Source: Symbiodinium natans (lineage: Eukaryota; Sar; Dinophyceae; Suessiales; Symbiodiniaceae). Taken from it: 64,000 nucleotides of DNA. Below are positions 13,930 through 26,300 of this stretch, one piece after another; position 1 is the first letter of the stretch; each line of letters opens with the position of its first letter. The DNA lies in assembly GCA_905221605.1 (NCBI GenBank), contig CAJNDS010002356.1:189001-253000 (forward strand), written 5' to 3'. The notes beneath the pieces were generated by a model. That model saw only the letters and a list, made by a program, of their open reading frames with translations. It was not told where the DNA came from and did not search any database. The translations under genes were made by a program, and so were the position numbers.

Positions 13930-16470
13930 GTCTTCCAACAAGCAGAAAAAGTCGTGGTGTTCAGAAGTTCCGTCCTGATTTTCCACGAGGTACGTGAGGT
14001 AACCCATGACGATGCAATAGCGCGCCAAGAGCAGGAACTCTGCAGGCCTAGGAGCGGGCGAGTCTTCTCTAAAGAAATCCACTGACTAAACTGAACTTAT
14101 CCCTCTATTCGGGCAGATGGCGTCACCGAATTCTTCAGCTCCCGATCCTTGGATCTGCATCACACGAAGCTGGACTACGCACCCGACTTATCACAGCCAC
14201 GGCACCCATCTACTCATGTAGTGGTTGCACTGCTCCTCACTGATGCGGAAAGGATGCACCTCGAGGATTCGGCATCGTCTGCTTTCCGCTTTCTGGCATC
14301 GCATCTGGCCTGGATGAGCTGGTTGATGACCTCGAAGAAACAAGAGGCGTCGGTTTCTTTTTGCGACTCAGCAAGACTCAACACGGGCCTTGGAGTAAAA
14401 ACCACCCACTTCAACGGGAAGCTTCTTCTTCTGAGGCCCCGAGGACGCTGCTGGCACCAGCATGCCGGGAGGCACCGTGCTGCCGGCGTCGCAGTCCTCG
14501 CCAGCGGCAGCCTCTCCAATACAAGCTCAAAAACCCCCCCCCCCCCCGTTCAAGAAGGTTGTCCCGTCTTTTTTCTGTCGGATTGCAGAAGGAAGCAAGC
14601 TGAAGCTGAGCCTTGAAGCCATCCATGCAAGCCTGACCAAGACTACGGCACTAGGGCACTTGGGCATACCTTTTCTCGAAGAATGGCAGCTTTTTGCCTT
14701 CTGAAAGTCGAGGCTGGTGATTTCCTCAGCTCAGGAAAAGCAGGAACAGCCCAGGCGGCCAAGAACTGACTACAACTGAGCCCGCAACCCAGTAGAGAGG
14801 CTTTGGGAGCTTTTGCAAGACGTCGTTCAAGCGTTCGGGGTCCTATCCCATGAAGTGGCATCGCGTGGCCATACTTGGACATTTCAATCCCAGCGACATC
14901 CCTGTGTATGACGAACTCGGGGTTTGAGTTTGGCCCTGAAGCGGATCGAGAATCGATTGACCAACAGCTTTCGGCTTCCTCACCTCTTTTTCAGTTTCCC
15001 TCTCCAAACTCTCATCACTGCGACAAGACCTTTCCGCTCTGACCACAGAGAAGACAAGCCCTGTAGCGAAGAGACATGACCACCCGAGACCTCCCGTAGG
15101 CCTGTACTGAATGACTGACTAGGTTCTAGGGCATCATGGCCAGGAAGAGCGGGCAACAAGAAGAGCGAGAAACATGCGGAGCCAGCATTTGCACAAGAAT
15201 CACCCGAGTGCTGCAGGCTGCGGCTGAAGAAAGGGAAGCGCATGGACCGCATGGACTTATGAGATCTTATCAGGCACACCAAGCGACTCGCCTCCTCGAG
15301 CATCTGCAGCATGATCTGGTTTGTGTCAGCACCCTGCACCACGTTGGAGGCCTTTTTCGACACCTGACGCAACAGCACATGTCAAGAGCACATCCGAACA
15401 AACGCTCTGTCTTCCGTTCTGGGAGCCCCCGCATCCAGTCCTTCCTCCGTGTTCGTAAGGAAGTTCATGACTGCCGGGCAGCTGCTGTTACACTGAAAAC
15501 CAAAACCGGCAGAACCCCAGCCAGCAAATTACGCACACATCCCCATGTGAGATTTCTCGAGGGGTCAAGTTCCAAACTAGCCTGAATGCAGTAAAAAGCT
15601 CATCTCATACCTCTACAACATCCGTGACAAAGGCTGTCAGACCGGGCGATCGACGGGTTGTCAAGCGACCAAAAGTTCAAGCGGCTCACAAGCTTCAGCA
15701 CTGGCACCAGAGGTCCCCCGAGGCAACCAAGGCAGTTGGCAGAACGTGGTTGTTTCTTGGCACGCCCTAGCGACGCCTGAGCGTGAAGCTTTGAAACAGG
15801 CCGCTCCTTCCTGTCCTCATGTACTCTCTCTTGCTTTAGAAGATGAGGCACGCATGCTCGCAGCCGCAGGGATTCGGAAGACATGCTAGGATACACCTAC
15901 AGAGTTACGAACATGCCCTTGACTGAGCACAAGGTCAAGCCAAGCAATATGGTAGCCAATGTTCGTGATTTGAATGCGTGCTCGGACTGTAGCACTCATC
16001 ACAGAAGAATCTGAGTTCAAATTATCTGATTTTCATAGGTTTCTTTCTTAAGCTCGTCGTACCCGCAGAGAATGTTAAACTCACCTTCGCCTCGGCTTCC
16101 TGCCGAGAAGCGTTTGGAACAAGCAGACCCGGATCCGGTCTCCTTCCCCCTGACCCAACCGTGCAAAATTTTGTGACGCACTGCTCCCCTCCCTGGGCCC
16201 CCCCTGAAACTCCCCCTGGGAATGTACTGGGACCCCCCGCAACCCTGAGACCCCCCCTGCCCCCTTGCTGGGACCTGGCTGGGTGAGACCTTCCATGGGA
16301 CCTGCGACCTGGATTCCAGGTTGCTCCCATGCCCCATGCAATGTGGGAGACAACGAAGACCGCGGCATGAGATCGACAGTTTGAAGCACATACTTACCAA
16401 AGAGCGTAGAGATTTTAAGGAGGTATCTCAAGCATCTCCAAGCACATCCGCATAAGGAGCATGGTTCCGG
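13930..16470 (-). CDS. Linker and degenerate EF-hand exons (tentative)
   Basis: Minus-strand protein-like exons between EF-hand blocks. They include 14054 downward (PAEFLLLARYCIVMGYLTYL, resembling the half after an EF loop), 14260..14340 (FFEVINQLIQARCDARKRK), 14380..14525 (GSTVPPGMLVPAASSG, a Pro/Ala linker), 14680..14700 with a GTATGC donor, 15275..15362 (VSKKASNVVQGADTNQ, then LQMLEEASRL) and 15610..15660 (GLTAFVTDVVE with a GTATGAG donor). Their order, orientation and helical composition fit one long gene with the EF-hand blocks. No family was recognised, and several of these may be chance open frames. Confidence 0.4.
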
Positions 16471-16924
16471 GAGCCCACCGCCTTTGCAAAAAGGTGGGTG
16501 CGGGCTTCAGGTGCCTGAGGTCATCTGTGGACGGCTGGCTTGAGCAGACATCCACGTATATTCGGGCGCTCGAAGACCACTCCCAGATGAACCGCGCACG
16601 CCGAGACCCCCAGATCACTCCAAAAACTAAGGGAGAATTCTGCACGTCGCTTCAACAGCATGCATGCGCGCGGGACCTACGCAGGAGGGCGTCATTTCTT
16701 GAAATGCAACCCCCCCTGAACGTTGGGAGCGAGAACCGATCCAAGAGCCCAGAAACAGGAGAAAACCCGCGCATCCCTTGCACGGAGCGATGCAAGCACA
16801 CAAATTGCAGACGGGACGGAGCGGCGGGTGCGCGATAAGTCTCGCGTGCGCGTCGCGTGCACCACCTCAGAACCCCTTTGCTCCGCTGCTGGCGAACATT
16901 CCAGAAACCGAGTCTCGGGGCGCC

Positions 16925-18492
16925 TGTCAGGAATTGAGCAAACTCAATGAACTCATCCCGCCTGGGCAGAATGACTCAGAAAGACCCACTCTGTCAAGAT
17001 CCTTGCGGTCCACTGCATGACAATATTAGGCTGCAAACCGGATCACCCCATTGCCATCTGTGTCAAAGAGCGACGTGAACCTTGCAAAGGGCCGGCAGCT
17101 GGCTTTGCACATCTGATGCCTTTGAGCATGAAGGTCCCGGCCTTTGGCACCGCTCCTCTGTGATGGTTACTCCGTGTTCCTCGCAAGACATCGATGCCTC
17201 CCTCCGTATCATACTCTCTTACAGGGTCTTTTGCAGAGGTCTTGCCTCCGTCTGGCAGATGGCTTGAATGATGGGGATCAGCTCCATGGGCTCGAGGCTG
17301 CCGCTACCATCCGCGTCCAGACCATCGAACTGCTCGTGACAGGCCTTCGACTTTAATACCAGTACTTAAAGGAGGGCTTTGGCATGCTCTCTCGAATCTA
17401 AGTCGAATTTTGTGCCTCCTCAAACTCCTTGCCCGTGAGGTGGTTCACGAGCCATTCTGGGAGAAAGGGGATGATGCTCCAGAGCCGCTCCTCTGTGGTA
17501 TGTCACTGTGGCTTCAGCCAACAATTGGAAGCTTTGAGTCGTGTCCTTGTCTGCCTCGATCATCCTTATCAAGTCCTGGCATTCTCGCTGCACCTACACC
17601 GCTACCGTCCGGCTCTTTTCATGAAAGAGGCATCAACTGCTAGGTGACCTGGAAGGAGCGGTCTGCGACCTCTGCCTGTCATGATGCAAGAACCTCCCTC
17701 AAGCGACCAATTCGGACGGCAATTTTGCAGCCAACATCAAGGCAACACGCGGCGGCCTGTTGGACAATGTCCTTTCCTTCCTGCCAAAAAACCAAGCACA
17801 TCCCCTTCTCTAGCAGGCGAACGGCCGCACTCACATCGCCTCACTCTCCAACCACCCGGCAACAGTGACAAATTGAACCATTTGTGTAAACTCCGTGATG
17901 TTGATCAGCCCATCCTGCCGATGGGGACACAGGTCTGTGGCTGACGAGACAAATAGTCTTCCAAAAACGGTCTGGGCTAACTGAGAAGGGGCAACAGGCA
18001 TTGTCAACTATTTCTGGAGATAGCCACGGCATGCAGGCAAGCACGGCGGAGTAAACAACGGGCTGCCACAGTCAAACTCAGCTCCTGATTGGAGTCAAAC
18101 ATGTCCGCAAATTTCCTGCCCAACAGCAGTCTTGAGGGACATCATCATGGCAGGAAAGGCATGGAAAAGGTCGACGTCTCATCTGACGCAACGTATATGG
18201 CCAGAGGTCCTGCATTGCTCCGCCGATATGGAATCTTTTTGCGCGCGACTTAGATCCACCTGACAGGGATGTGTAAGTCTCTATGAAACACCGACACGGT
18301 GGGATCTTCGGGTGGGGCACGATGACCGGAATCAGGTCATCGGACGTCAACTCACCTGGAGACGTCGAGCGAAGAAAGAAAGAAAAGGAAGAAAATGGAA
18401 GAAAGACGAAAGAAGGAAGACGGAGCCACAGAGCGCCCCGGGGCTCCCAGCCGCGGTCTTCCACGTCCAAGGCTTTGAACTTCTCCTCGCAC
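16925..18492 (-). CDS. EF-hand exons, first four loops (EF-hand array gene, 5' part)
   Basis: Four EF-hand loops. EF1: exon 18452..18492 (CEEKFKALDVEDRG) plus 18321..18355 (ELTSDDLIPVI), GC-AG intron, loop D-V-E-D-R-G-E-L-T-S-D-D. EF2: the exon ending 18085 (KFADMFDSNQ) joins by a GA-AG intron (17915..18084) to an exon starting 17914 (DGLINITEFTQMVQFVTV), loop D-S-N-Q-D-G-L-I-N-I-T-E. EF3: unsplit, about 17240..17340 (FDGLDADGSGSLEPMELIP). EF4: the exon ending 17039 (FTSLFDTDGNGVI) joins to one starting 16961 (RRDEFIEFAQFL), loop D-T-D-G-N-G-V-I-R-R-D-E. Four complete loops restored by independent joins make the splice calls strong. EF1 lacks Glu at position 12 (Asp instead) and may bind weakly. 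The 5' end is not seen. Confidence 0.87.
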
Positions 18493-18972
18493 CTGCAGCA
18501 CACACACACACACACTCCTTCACACGCGGAGTAAAGGGAACAACTGAAGACTTGGTGAAGATGAGATTTGATGGGGAAGACAAGTCGAAACTCACCTAGG
18601 TCAAGATCCTGCTAAGAATGGACGTCATCCATACACAGACTGCCGCACGAAAGGTTGATGCGATCAAGAAACGGAAATATCGCATAAGAACACCTGGATG
18701 ATCAGTCCAGGCCTCCCTCTTTGGCACCCAGCTTCGTTGGACAGGGTGTAAATACCAGAGAGCCCTGTTGCCGACTAGCGACTAGCAATCACTGACCCAG
18801 AAAATTGGTGTCGCATGTCCAGGCGCAAGGATTTGCGCTGACCATACACTAGATCGGCGCTGCCGCATGCGCAACACTTTTTTGCACGAAGTCTGCGCTT
18901 GCATGGTGTTACTTCTGCGCAACTCGAACTGGTCAGTCTGCCAAAACCCTTCGCTCGGAACTAGGGTTTACA

Positions 18973-19050
18973 CACCCACGCGCCCACCCACCCACCCACC
19001 CACCCACCCACCCACCCACCCACCCACCCACCCACCCACCCACCCACCCA

Positions 19051-19090
<40 letters not shown>

Positions 19091-19091
19091 T
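18973..19091. repeat. CCCA then CGCA tetranucleotide microsatellite
   Basis: A CCCA run of about 20 units passes directly into a run of CGCA units. It is preceded by a single TAGGGTTTA telomere-like unit. Confidence 0.95.
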
Positions 19092-19271
19092 TGCGGGGCA
19101 CATATTGTGCGGCACACTGTCAGCACCTTTTGGCTTGCAGCTCCGGCCGCCATGCAAAGGCTGCCAGAGGCCCTGGTGCTAGGCCCCGCACAAGGTGGAA
19201 AACTCCGGGCTCGCAAGGCTGTCTCGCAGCTGTTCGGGAATGAATGGCAGCACCTGAACTGAAGCGAAGCA

Positions 19272-19290
19272 GGGGGTTTAGGGTTTAGGG
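19272..19290. repeat. Short TTTAGGG interstitial repeat
   Basis: Two and a half TTTAGGG units flanked by unique sequence. Same motif as the longer block near 24.9 kb. Confidence 0.8.
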
Positions 19291-19769
19291 TCGCAAAATG
19301 GGGCCCGCACCAACTCCAGGTTGTTGCTGGCAGCTTCCAAGGTGAGCAGCAGAGTCTCCACCTTCCAGCGCTGAGCTCGAGCTACTCTGGCAGTCTTGGG
19401 CAAGGTGTGCCTATGGCAAGCCCTGTACCCTGACATCCCTGACGCCTTGGAGCAACCTGCTCCGGCCCCTTTGGGCTGCAGCCTCATGTGCTCCCGAACC
19501 TGAGATCAAGTGAGGTCGCCTGTTGCAAGGCTCCTTCAGGCATCTGGGCATCTCTCAGCAGCCTGCACCTCTATGTGAAGCACAGCATATGGCGCAGCAC
19601 AGAGCCCCATTGGTGTCGTGAATACTCGTGTCTTCATGTCTTCCTTGCTCTTGGGATTGTTGGGGGCATTCTATGCAATGCCGTCGATGCCATTCACGAC
19701 CAACGAAGACTACAGTGACTGCATTCTGGCTACAATATAGTCACTAACATCTTTCTGAGGTGTAAAAAG

Positions 19770-19770
<1 letters not shown>

Positions 19771-19800
<30 letters not shown>
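19771..19800. repeat. AC microsatellite
   Basis: About 14 AC units. Confidence 0.95.
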
Positions 19801-19803
<3 letters not shown>

Positions 19804-21206
19804 CAACGCGATCCGCCCATATCCGCCCCACGAGCCACAGGATGCCGGAACTGAGGGGCGCTCGCTAGATCGACGTCTTTTGGCCTCAGATCTCTCTTGG
19901 GAAATCTGAATCGCCTTTTATGTTTCAAGAAGAGTAGACACAGCCACAACTGTGCCGACGGCACCTTGTACAGCTCCTTCGACTCTTCCGAATCGGGGTC
20001 AGGTGAAATTGCACCACCTCAAACTGCGGAGCCACTAGTACATCGAGTGGCCGCTCGATGACTTGTCTTGTGCCATGTGGCTCCACAGGCAGAATGCCCT
20101 ACCACGAATGACTCCAAATCATTGCTGCCACCCACTGGAAGATCACAGCGATGACCGCTTCAGACGGTGCCAGTGCACATGTTTCCCCTTGAGAGTCGTG
20201 CAGAACGGACTGCCTGCACCAACCTCCAAGCAAAGAGCGTCTGCTGCAGCGCACTACGCTCAGGGCTTTTCATACAGGCGTACGAAGCGTACGAAGACAT
20301 GAAACCATGGAGCAAAAGGGAAGGCCAAGCTAAGGCCAAGCATTGCTACAGGTCAACATCAACTCGGTCCAAGTGGCCTCTCCCCTTGCTTTGGCCTGGA
20401 GTGACATGGAAATCAAGGAAGGCCTAAGGCTGACGAGGCCTATGAAAGAGCCTGAAGCAACAAATGGAATACAAAGAATGGAAAGAAGGATTGCACACCT
20501 TTTCCATCCACCGCGCCGATGTGATGCCACTAGCGGGTCTAAAGAATGCTTCTCCGGTTCACTCGAGAAGCTTGGGGTCAACGTGTCAACGAATTAGGGC
20601 ATGTGCTCGTCCCACCCAGACGTATCACCAAAAGAGATAGAGTGATAGTCTCAGCATGTCTCAGCCGTCAAGAAAAAAGTAGCGCAGTGACGTAGTGACG
20701 TCGTGTCTTGGAGCGGGGCATTCATAAACTTCTGCAGATTTTGCTGCAACGGCTTCATGAATCCACACATTCGACAACTTTTTCGCACAACTGAACGATC
20801 GAAAGAGTCAAGAGAGATGTCAGGAACAAAGTCAAGCAAAGGGCAACAGAGGACAAAACAGAGGACAACAAAAAGGACAACGGAGGACAACAGCTTCGCA
20901 TCGGCCGCTCGTGTATCGATGCAAACCACGATTGTCACATTGAGAAGGCGCACTGCCCACTGCAAGGCGGGAGTGCGCTTGTAGCTGTACGCTGTGCCAT
21001 CGTGAAACATGCTTGTGCTTTGCACAAGCCTGGTGGCTTTCAAAGGTGTAGCCATGCAACCCCACGGCCACAAGCTCCCATGCCAGCTGGGGAAATCAGC
21101 CCTCATAACCTGGCCCACGGAAATTTTTCGCCCATTCAACAAGCTACAAGTGCTGATCGAGAAAGCTGTACATATCGAGGGCCACACAAGCTGTGCAACT
21201 CCAAGT

Positions 21207-22187
21207 CTAAAAGTTTTTGGCAGTCTTAAAATTCTTGCAAGCCGTCAAGAAATCCTCGTAGACGATCTTGCATCCAGGGTAGTCCTCCATCATGCGCTCG
21301 GGGTGGAACTGCAAGCCGACCATGAAGCGTCCCTGCGATGGATTGTAGCGAGAGTCGTAGAATCCCTCAAGCACGCCATCCGGCGCATAAGCCATTGGCT
21401 TCAAGCCTTTTCCCAATGTTTTAACGCCCTGGTGGTGGTAGGAGTTCACGCTGAGCTCATCGGTGTCAACAAGCGACTTCTCAAACCAGGACGCAAGAGG
21501 GGTGTCTGGCAACACTCTGATCGGATGGCGGTACGTGTCGTAGGTTGGGTCACTTGCATCCTTCAGATGTACAATCGCATTCGGAACCTCCTTCTCAATG
21601 TCACCGATCAGCGTTCCACCTCTGAGCACGTTGAGCATCTGCGAGCCACGGCAAAGGGAAAGAACAGGGCACCCTGACTCAAGGGCTAGGCGCATCAACG
21701 CAAATTCGAGCTCATCCTTGGGGACGTCCTTAGATGTCAGAACTTCTCCTACATGCATGTGGCGAGATTTCGGATTGATGCTGACAAGCCTCGAACTCAG
21801 TATCACTGGCCCACTTCATGGCATCTTCTCCGTCCAGGCGGTCGGGAGCAGAGCATCCTGAGCTAAGCTGCTTTGGACAGCACTCGGATAGACTCTATCT
21901 AAACTTGAGATGTGGTGTCTAGGCCCTGTAAGGCTTGAGCCATACTTGCTGAGGACCTCGTCGGAGATGTCGTTACCCTCTACAACGAGCAGGCCATCCA
22001 TTGGCAAGTACTCGGCCAAGGCGGGTACTGTCAAGGCTGTTCGGGGGATCATGATGGCTGCACCCCCGTTCTCTTGAATGAGGTCCAGGTGGTACTCTCC
22101 AAGGAAGTCGACATACTTTCCCTTGCGCAGGTGCCGCCGCGTGACGCACAGCACTCGCGGTGGTGCCTTGTGGATGCAAGCAAGCAA
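21207..22187 (-). CDS. Class I glutamine amidotransferase, peptidase C26 family (GAT1_2.1-like)
   Basis: Probable soluble glutamine amidotransferase or gamma-glutamyl hydrolase. Exon 1 (21920..about 22187) encodes PRVLCVTRRHLRKGKYVDF, GEYHLDLIQENGG and GLLVVEGNDIS. Exon 2 (21799..21857) encodes LDGEDAMKWASDT. Exon 3 (21207..21728) encodes the nucleophile elbow SLCRGSQMLNVLRGGT, NSYHHQGVK, YAPDGVLEGFY and GLQFHPERM, and ends with TAG after KNFKTAKNF. The catalytic Cys and the His-x-Glu pair are present. Both introns (21858..21919 and 21729..21798) read as GA-AG. These joins restore the continuous order seen in plant GAT1_2.1 proteins, as I recall that family. The physiological substrate is not known; gamma-glutamyl compounds are the family norm. 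The exact start codon is uncertain. Confidence 0.9.
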
Positions 22188-22305
22188 CAGTTCTAGGAGC
22201 TAGATTCGTCAAACATGGTGCAAAACTTCGCTGTTTACATGCTCTCCGTGCTGAAAGCGAACGCAGAGCCCAAACACATCACAGAATCACAGTGTGCCAA
22301 ATTGG

Positions 22306-22656
22306 TCAAAAAGATGCATTCCAGAATTTTGGGAGCTCCCTGGTCAGCTTGTAGCGTTGTAGCGCGGACCGTTTTGGGAGACAGTCCTTCTTCTTGCTCA
22401 GGATCTTGCGGGCCACCCTAGCCGGGGACGGTCCCTCGTCTGTCGCATCACTGTCATCTCCATCACGAGCTACGCGGTACAAGGGCGGACACATCTTGCC
22501 ATGCTCGCGGTCTTCATCAGTATCAATGTCCCTCTCATCCAGCCCCATTATTTCAAATCGGGGGTCCACATCATCTTCGCTTGGAAACTGCTTCCGCCTG
22601 TAGATGCAGGAGTCGGAGGAAATGCGAGCATATCCTTGAGCTCCGCTGTGTGCCAT
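22306..22656 (-). CDS. Hypothetical acidic protein
   Basis: Open frame of 116 codons from an ATG (MAHSGAQGYARISSDS). An acidic centre (PSEDDVDPRFEIMG, DERDIDTDEDREHG, DGDDSDATDEG) is followed by a basic segment (ARKILSKKKDCLPKR). It lies just upstream of the amidotransferase on the same strand. No family was recognised. The final residues after ALQRYKL may be intron read-through. It could be a separate small gene or a 5' exon of the amidotransferase; the composition change argues for separate. Confidence 0.5.
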   Translation of the reverse strand: MAHSGAQGYARISSDSCIYRRKQFPSEDDVDPRFEIMGLDERDIDTDEDREHGKMCPPLYRVARDGDDSDATDEGPSPARVARKILSKKKDCLPKRSALQRYKLTRELPKFWNASF

Positions 22657-22659
22657 TCA

Positions 22660-23320
22660 GTCGGAACAACGGCTGGCGTGCGCCCGAAAAACTGACACAA
22701 GAGCTGCCTCGCTGTGAAAACTACGCGCTGCCTTCGAGCATCAAAATCATTTTAACACAATGAGCACCACAGCTGATGTGGAAATGACAGGTCAGTATAG
22801 GCATGTGGGGCTATTGTGCTCCATCTCTCCGGCTTCTGAGTCTCACACCGCAAGACATCGTGCCTTGGACAGGTGCTCCTGGCAGATGTCAGGTGCAACA
22901 ATGTAACAAGCAGCAAAACGTGAAGAGAACGTTGGCTGAAGGGCCATCTGAAGATTTCGGAAGCTGGCCTGCACGTAGCTGTGCGGGTCTGCAGGCTTGG
23001 CAACGAGTAGGCCGTGAAGAAGCTCCTCTCTGTTGACTCCAGCAGAGATTTGCTACTGTCTTAACATACGATTTAGCGTGGGCCAGAGGCCCATGAGTAT
23101 TTTAGTCCTGGAAAGTCCTCACCAGGTCATGCTCCTGGCGGCATGTGAACCCTATCAGCTATCAGCGAAGACAAGTCTTCTGCTATGGCTTCAGGTGGCG
23201 TAATTCCGCAGCTGGCCCTAAAGGTCGTCACCGACCCTGTTAGATGAACTGCTGAGAGGCTTATCACTGCTTGCACTCCTAACCGCTCTCAAAGTCGTGT
23301 TTTCACGCCTTCAATGGACT
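22660..23320. other. No gene resolved
   Basis: No motif-bearing frame on either strand. This is the expected 3' flank of the M3 peptidase and the 5' flank of the acidic gene. Confidence 0.4.
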
Positions 23321-23324
23321 CAGC

Positions 23325-26300
23325 TCACTGGATACCTTTGAAGCGGCACCACGCATCCACAGAAGGCTCCCGTCCCAAGAAGCCAGAAAGCATCGCATTT
23401 CCTGGCTTGGTCGCACAAGGCCCCAGGATTTCCGATCGAAGCCGCTCACCCGTGCTTGCACTTAGCGGTCCAGTCTGTGAACTTCGCATTGATTCAAAAA
23501 TATCTGCTGCGAATACATCGCTCCAGGCATAGCCGTACACTCCAGCATCATATCCGATGTAAAGATGATACCAAGACGAACTGAAGTTCGAGTTGGGCAG
23601 CTGCTTCAACGATGTAACCTTCTCGAAGACAAGCCTGTACAGCTCAGGAATAGATAGCCCTTCCTTACCATCGAATGAATAGGGAGGTGCTTGAGAGTGG
23701 AGCAACAGGTCAAAGATGGACATCGCAAAAAGTCGGCTCTCCTGCGTACCTGGCCACGGTGGCAGAGCTGTCTTCCTAAGGAAATTTCCTAACGAAATTT
23801 TCGACAGCGACATCCGTGTTGAAATGCTAGAAGCACATAACAATATCTTCGAGACATGTCCCACCGCGCCTGCCATGAACCTTTCCAAAGCCTGTATCTG
23901 CTTGATGGTCTGATCATCGAGCTGGGATCCGTCTCCAGAGAAGTGTCGGGCAACGCGGTGGAGCAGCTCGGGCTCCCCGGCAAACTTCTCAAGAGCCATC
24001 GAAGGCACTTCCAGGAAGTCTTGCTCGACACCACCTGGCCAAGGCACCATCGGCCATGCCCACGAAAGGATGCTGAAGCGAGTCTCCGTGCACAGGCAGT
24101 GCATCGCATGACCGAGCTCGTGAAACAACGTCTTCATCTCAGACAGACGTAGCAGCGCGGGCCGGCCCCCCTCCGAGCGGGCAAAATTAGAGATATTCAC
24201 ACAGGCCGGCACACATGTGACACCCTCATCCCTCCCCCCTATGCCCGATGTGCTCGTGAAAGCAGGTGCCAAAGGCAGGATCATCTGATGTGAAAATTTC
24301 CCATCGCGTGGGAACTGGTCCAAGTAAAGATGTCCCACAAGCCTCCCGGATTGTGAGTCTTTGACCTCAAAAGCCACAACCTCCTCGTGCCACACTGGCA
24401 GCTCCGCACTGCGCTCAAACTTGAGTCCAAGAAGCTGGGAGTAGACTTCAAGAATACGCTGAATTGTCCCCTCCAGGGGAAAAAACTCCTTGACCTTCGC
24501 ATCGTCGAGGTGCAGCTCCTCTCTCTGTACAAGGTCAAGGTAGTAGGAGATGTCCCAGGCATTCAAGCCTCGCGCCGGGCTCTCCTTGGCTTCGTTCAAA
24601 GAGACAGCGCATTCCGCGTTTTCTGCCGTTGTTAATTATAGCGACCAAAAAGCTGAAGAAAGTCAAAAAAACCCTTTTAAGGGGTTAAGATTTGGGTGGC
24701 CCACTCGGTTGGCATGCATCGGCTCTTTATGGTTCGTCTCTTTTCGTAAGACAGGGGAGGCTCTGGGGGCTCGTCGTCCAACTTCCGCTTGCGACTTGCA
24801 GTTTCGGCTTCACACTCTTGCTTCCTCAGGGGTTTAGGGTTTAGGGTTTAGGGTTAAGGGTTTAGGGTTTAGGGTTTAGGGTTTAGGGTTTAGGGTTTCG
24901 AGTTTCGGGTTTCGGGTTTAGGGTTTAGGGTTTAGGCTTTAGGGTTTAGGGTTTAGGGTTTTGGGTTTAGGGTTTAGGGTTTGGGAAGACGGGGGGAGCA
25001 GGGGTGGGGTGAGGACCCGAGGACGGGATCTGAGCCATCTGCTTCCTTCTTTCTGATCTGCTTCCTTCTTTCTGCATTTTTTGGTCAACGGGTCCTTGAG
25101 CTCAGCTGGAGCAGCTCGGCATCACGAAGTGGACGAAGCCTCTGCACCATGTCCTGCAGGCAAAGAGGAAGCCCAAAAGATGAGAAGAAGGCATCTGTTC
25201 TTCGAAAATCATGACATCTTGCAGCGACGCATGGCCCTGGCCTCACAAAACAGTCGCACTGCTTCTGCCGTTCCGGCCTAAGGAGAGGTGGAGGGAAGAC
25301 AGCCCTGAAGGGAGGAAGGGAAGGAGAAGGAGAAAGGAGACCCCTCCAGACTCTCCCTCCAAGGCACCATCTTCTGGGAGGCGACCCGCTCGGCGTGGCT
25401 GCCGAAGCCGAGGCGTTGGGCCGCTTGGTGCCGGAGGGAGAGGAGCTCCTCTCCCAGGTCCCAGGACAGAGGGGGCTCTCCTCTCTCTCTCTCTCCCTCT
25501 CTGTGTGATGCTCTCGCAGAATGCCTCCAGAAGTGGGCCATTCATCGCGCATCGCTGGTGACTCGCCTTACAGCCCATTGCATGTGACAGCTGCACCTGC
25601 TCACAATGCGCGCTTCATGCACGAAACGGGCCTCCAGCATGCGGCGGCGGGTGGCGCTGCTGTGTGCCCTCTGCATAATGGGTTGGAGCACCGGAGCCTT
25701 CAAGGAGCAGCGCTTCAGCGCTGAGCCGTTGGAGCCTGAAGCGTCCGGCAAGCTCCGAATGAACGACTCCTCGCAGCCCTGCAACTCCTCCACGGACAAA
25801 TCGACCGTGCTGCAATCTTCGTTGATGTTCTGCTCGGCCTCGATCGGCCAGAGAAACCCTATAGATGTGAGGAAGTGATTGGACCGATGGGAGTGCAAGA
25901 ACGGCTAGCACGGGAGCTACATTGCTCTACAGAGGCTCTACATGTTGGAAATTCGAAAGGCTTGGAAAGCCCCGATGTTGATGATATTGGCAGGTTCTGA
26001 AGGCCTGAAAGGCCAGCTCCTTGCAACGCCGGTCCAGGGAGGCCAGCTCTTCACGTTCCTCTGCCTTCAGCGCGCAGCCGGCCTGGCGAAACTTGTCCAG
26101 CACTACCTTCACAAGGCGCTCCTCCTCCTCGCTCGCGGCGGAATCTTTGGCCGCATGCAAGATTTGATAAAGGTCGAGTCGCGTGTAGGTCTTGGACCAC
26201 ATGTCACTGAGGCGCTTTTTTGCATCGGCGGATGCCGCTCGTGCCTCTGAGTCACCACTGACAAGGGCAGGTAGTGTCAGCTCAACACTAGCAAGAGATG

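Larger units (their letters stand above)
18530..21200. other. No gene resolved; repeat-rich
   Basis: Contains three simple repeats listed separately. Minus frames at 20330..20581 (a hydrophobic stretch WKRCAILLSILCIPFVASG) and 20651..21187 are open but have no recognisable motif. The second may be 3' untranslated sequence of the amidotransferase gene. Confidence 0.4.

Noticed and set aside
14100-14150. Plus-strand string reading ADGVTEFF, resembling part of an EF-hand
   Set aside because: Only half a loop, on the opposite strand to the EF-hand array, with no first helix or splice partner.
21009-21677. Plus-strand frame of 222 codons
   Set aside because: It is antisense to the amidotransferase exon whose minus-strand product has full catalytic motifs.
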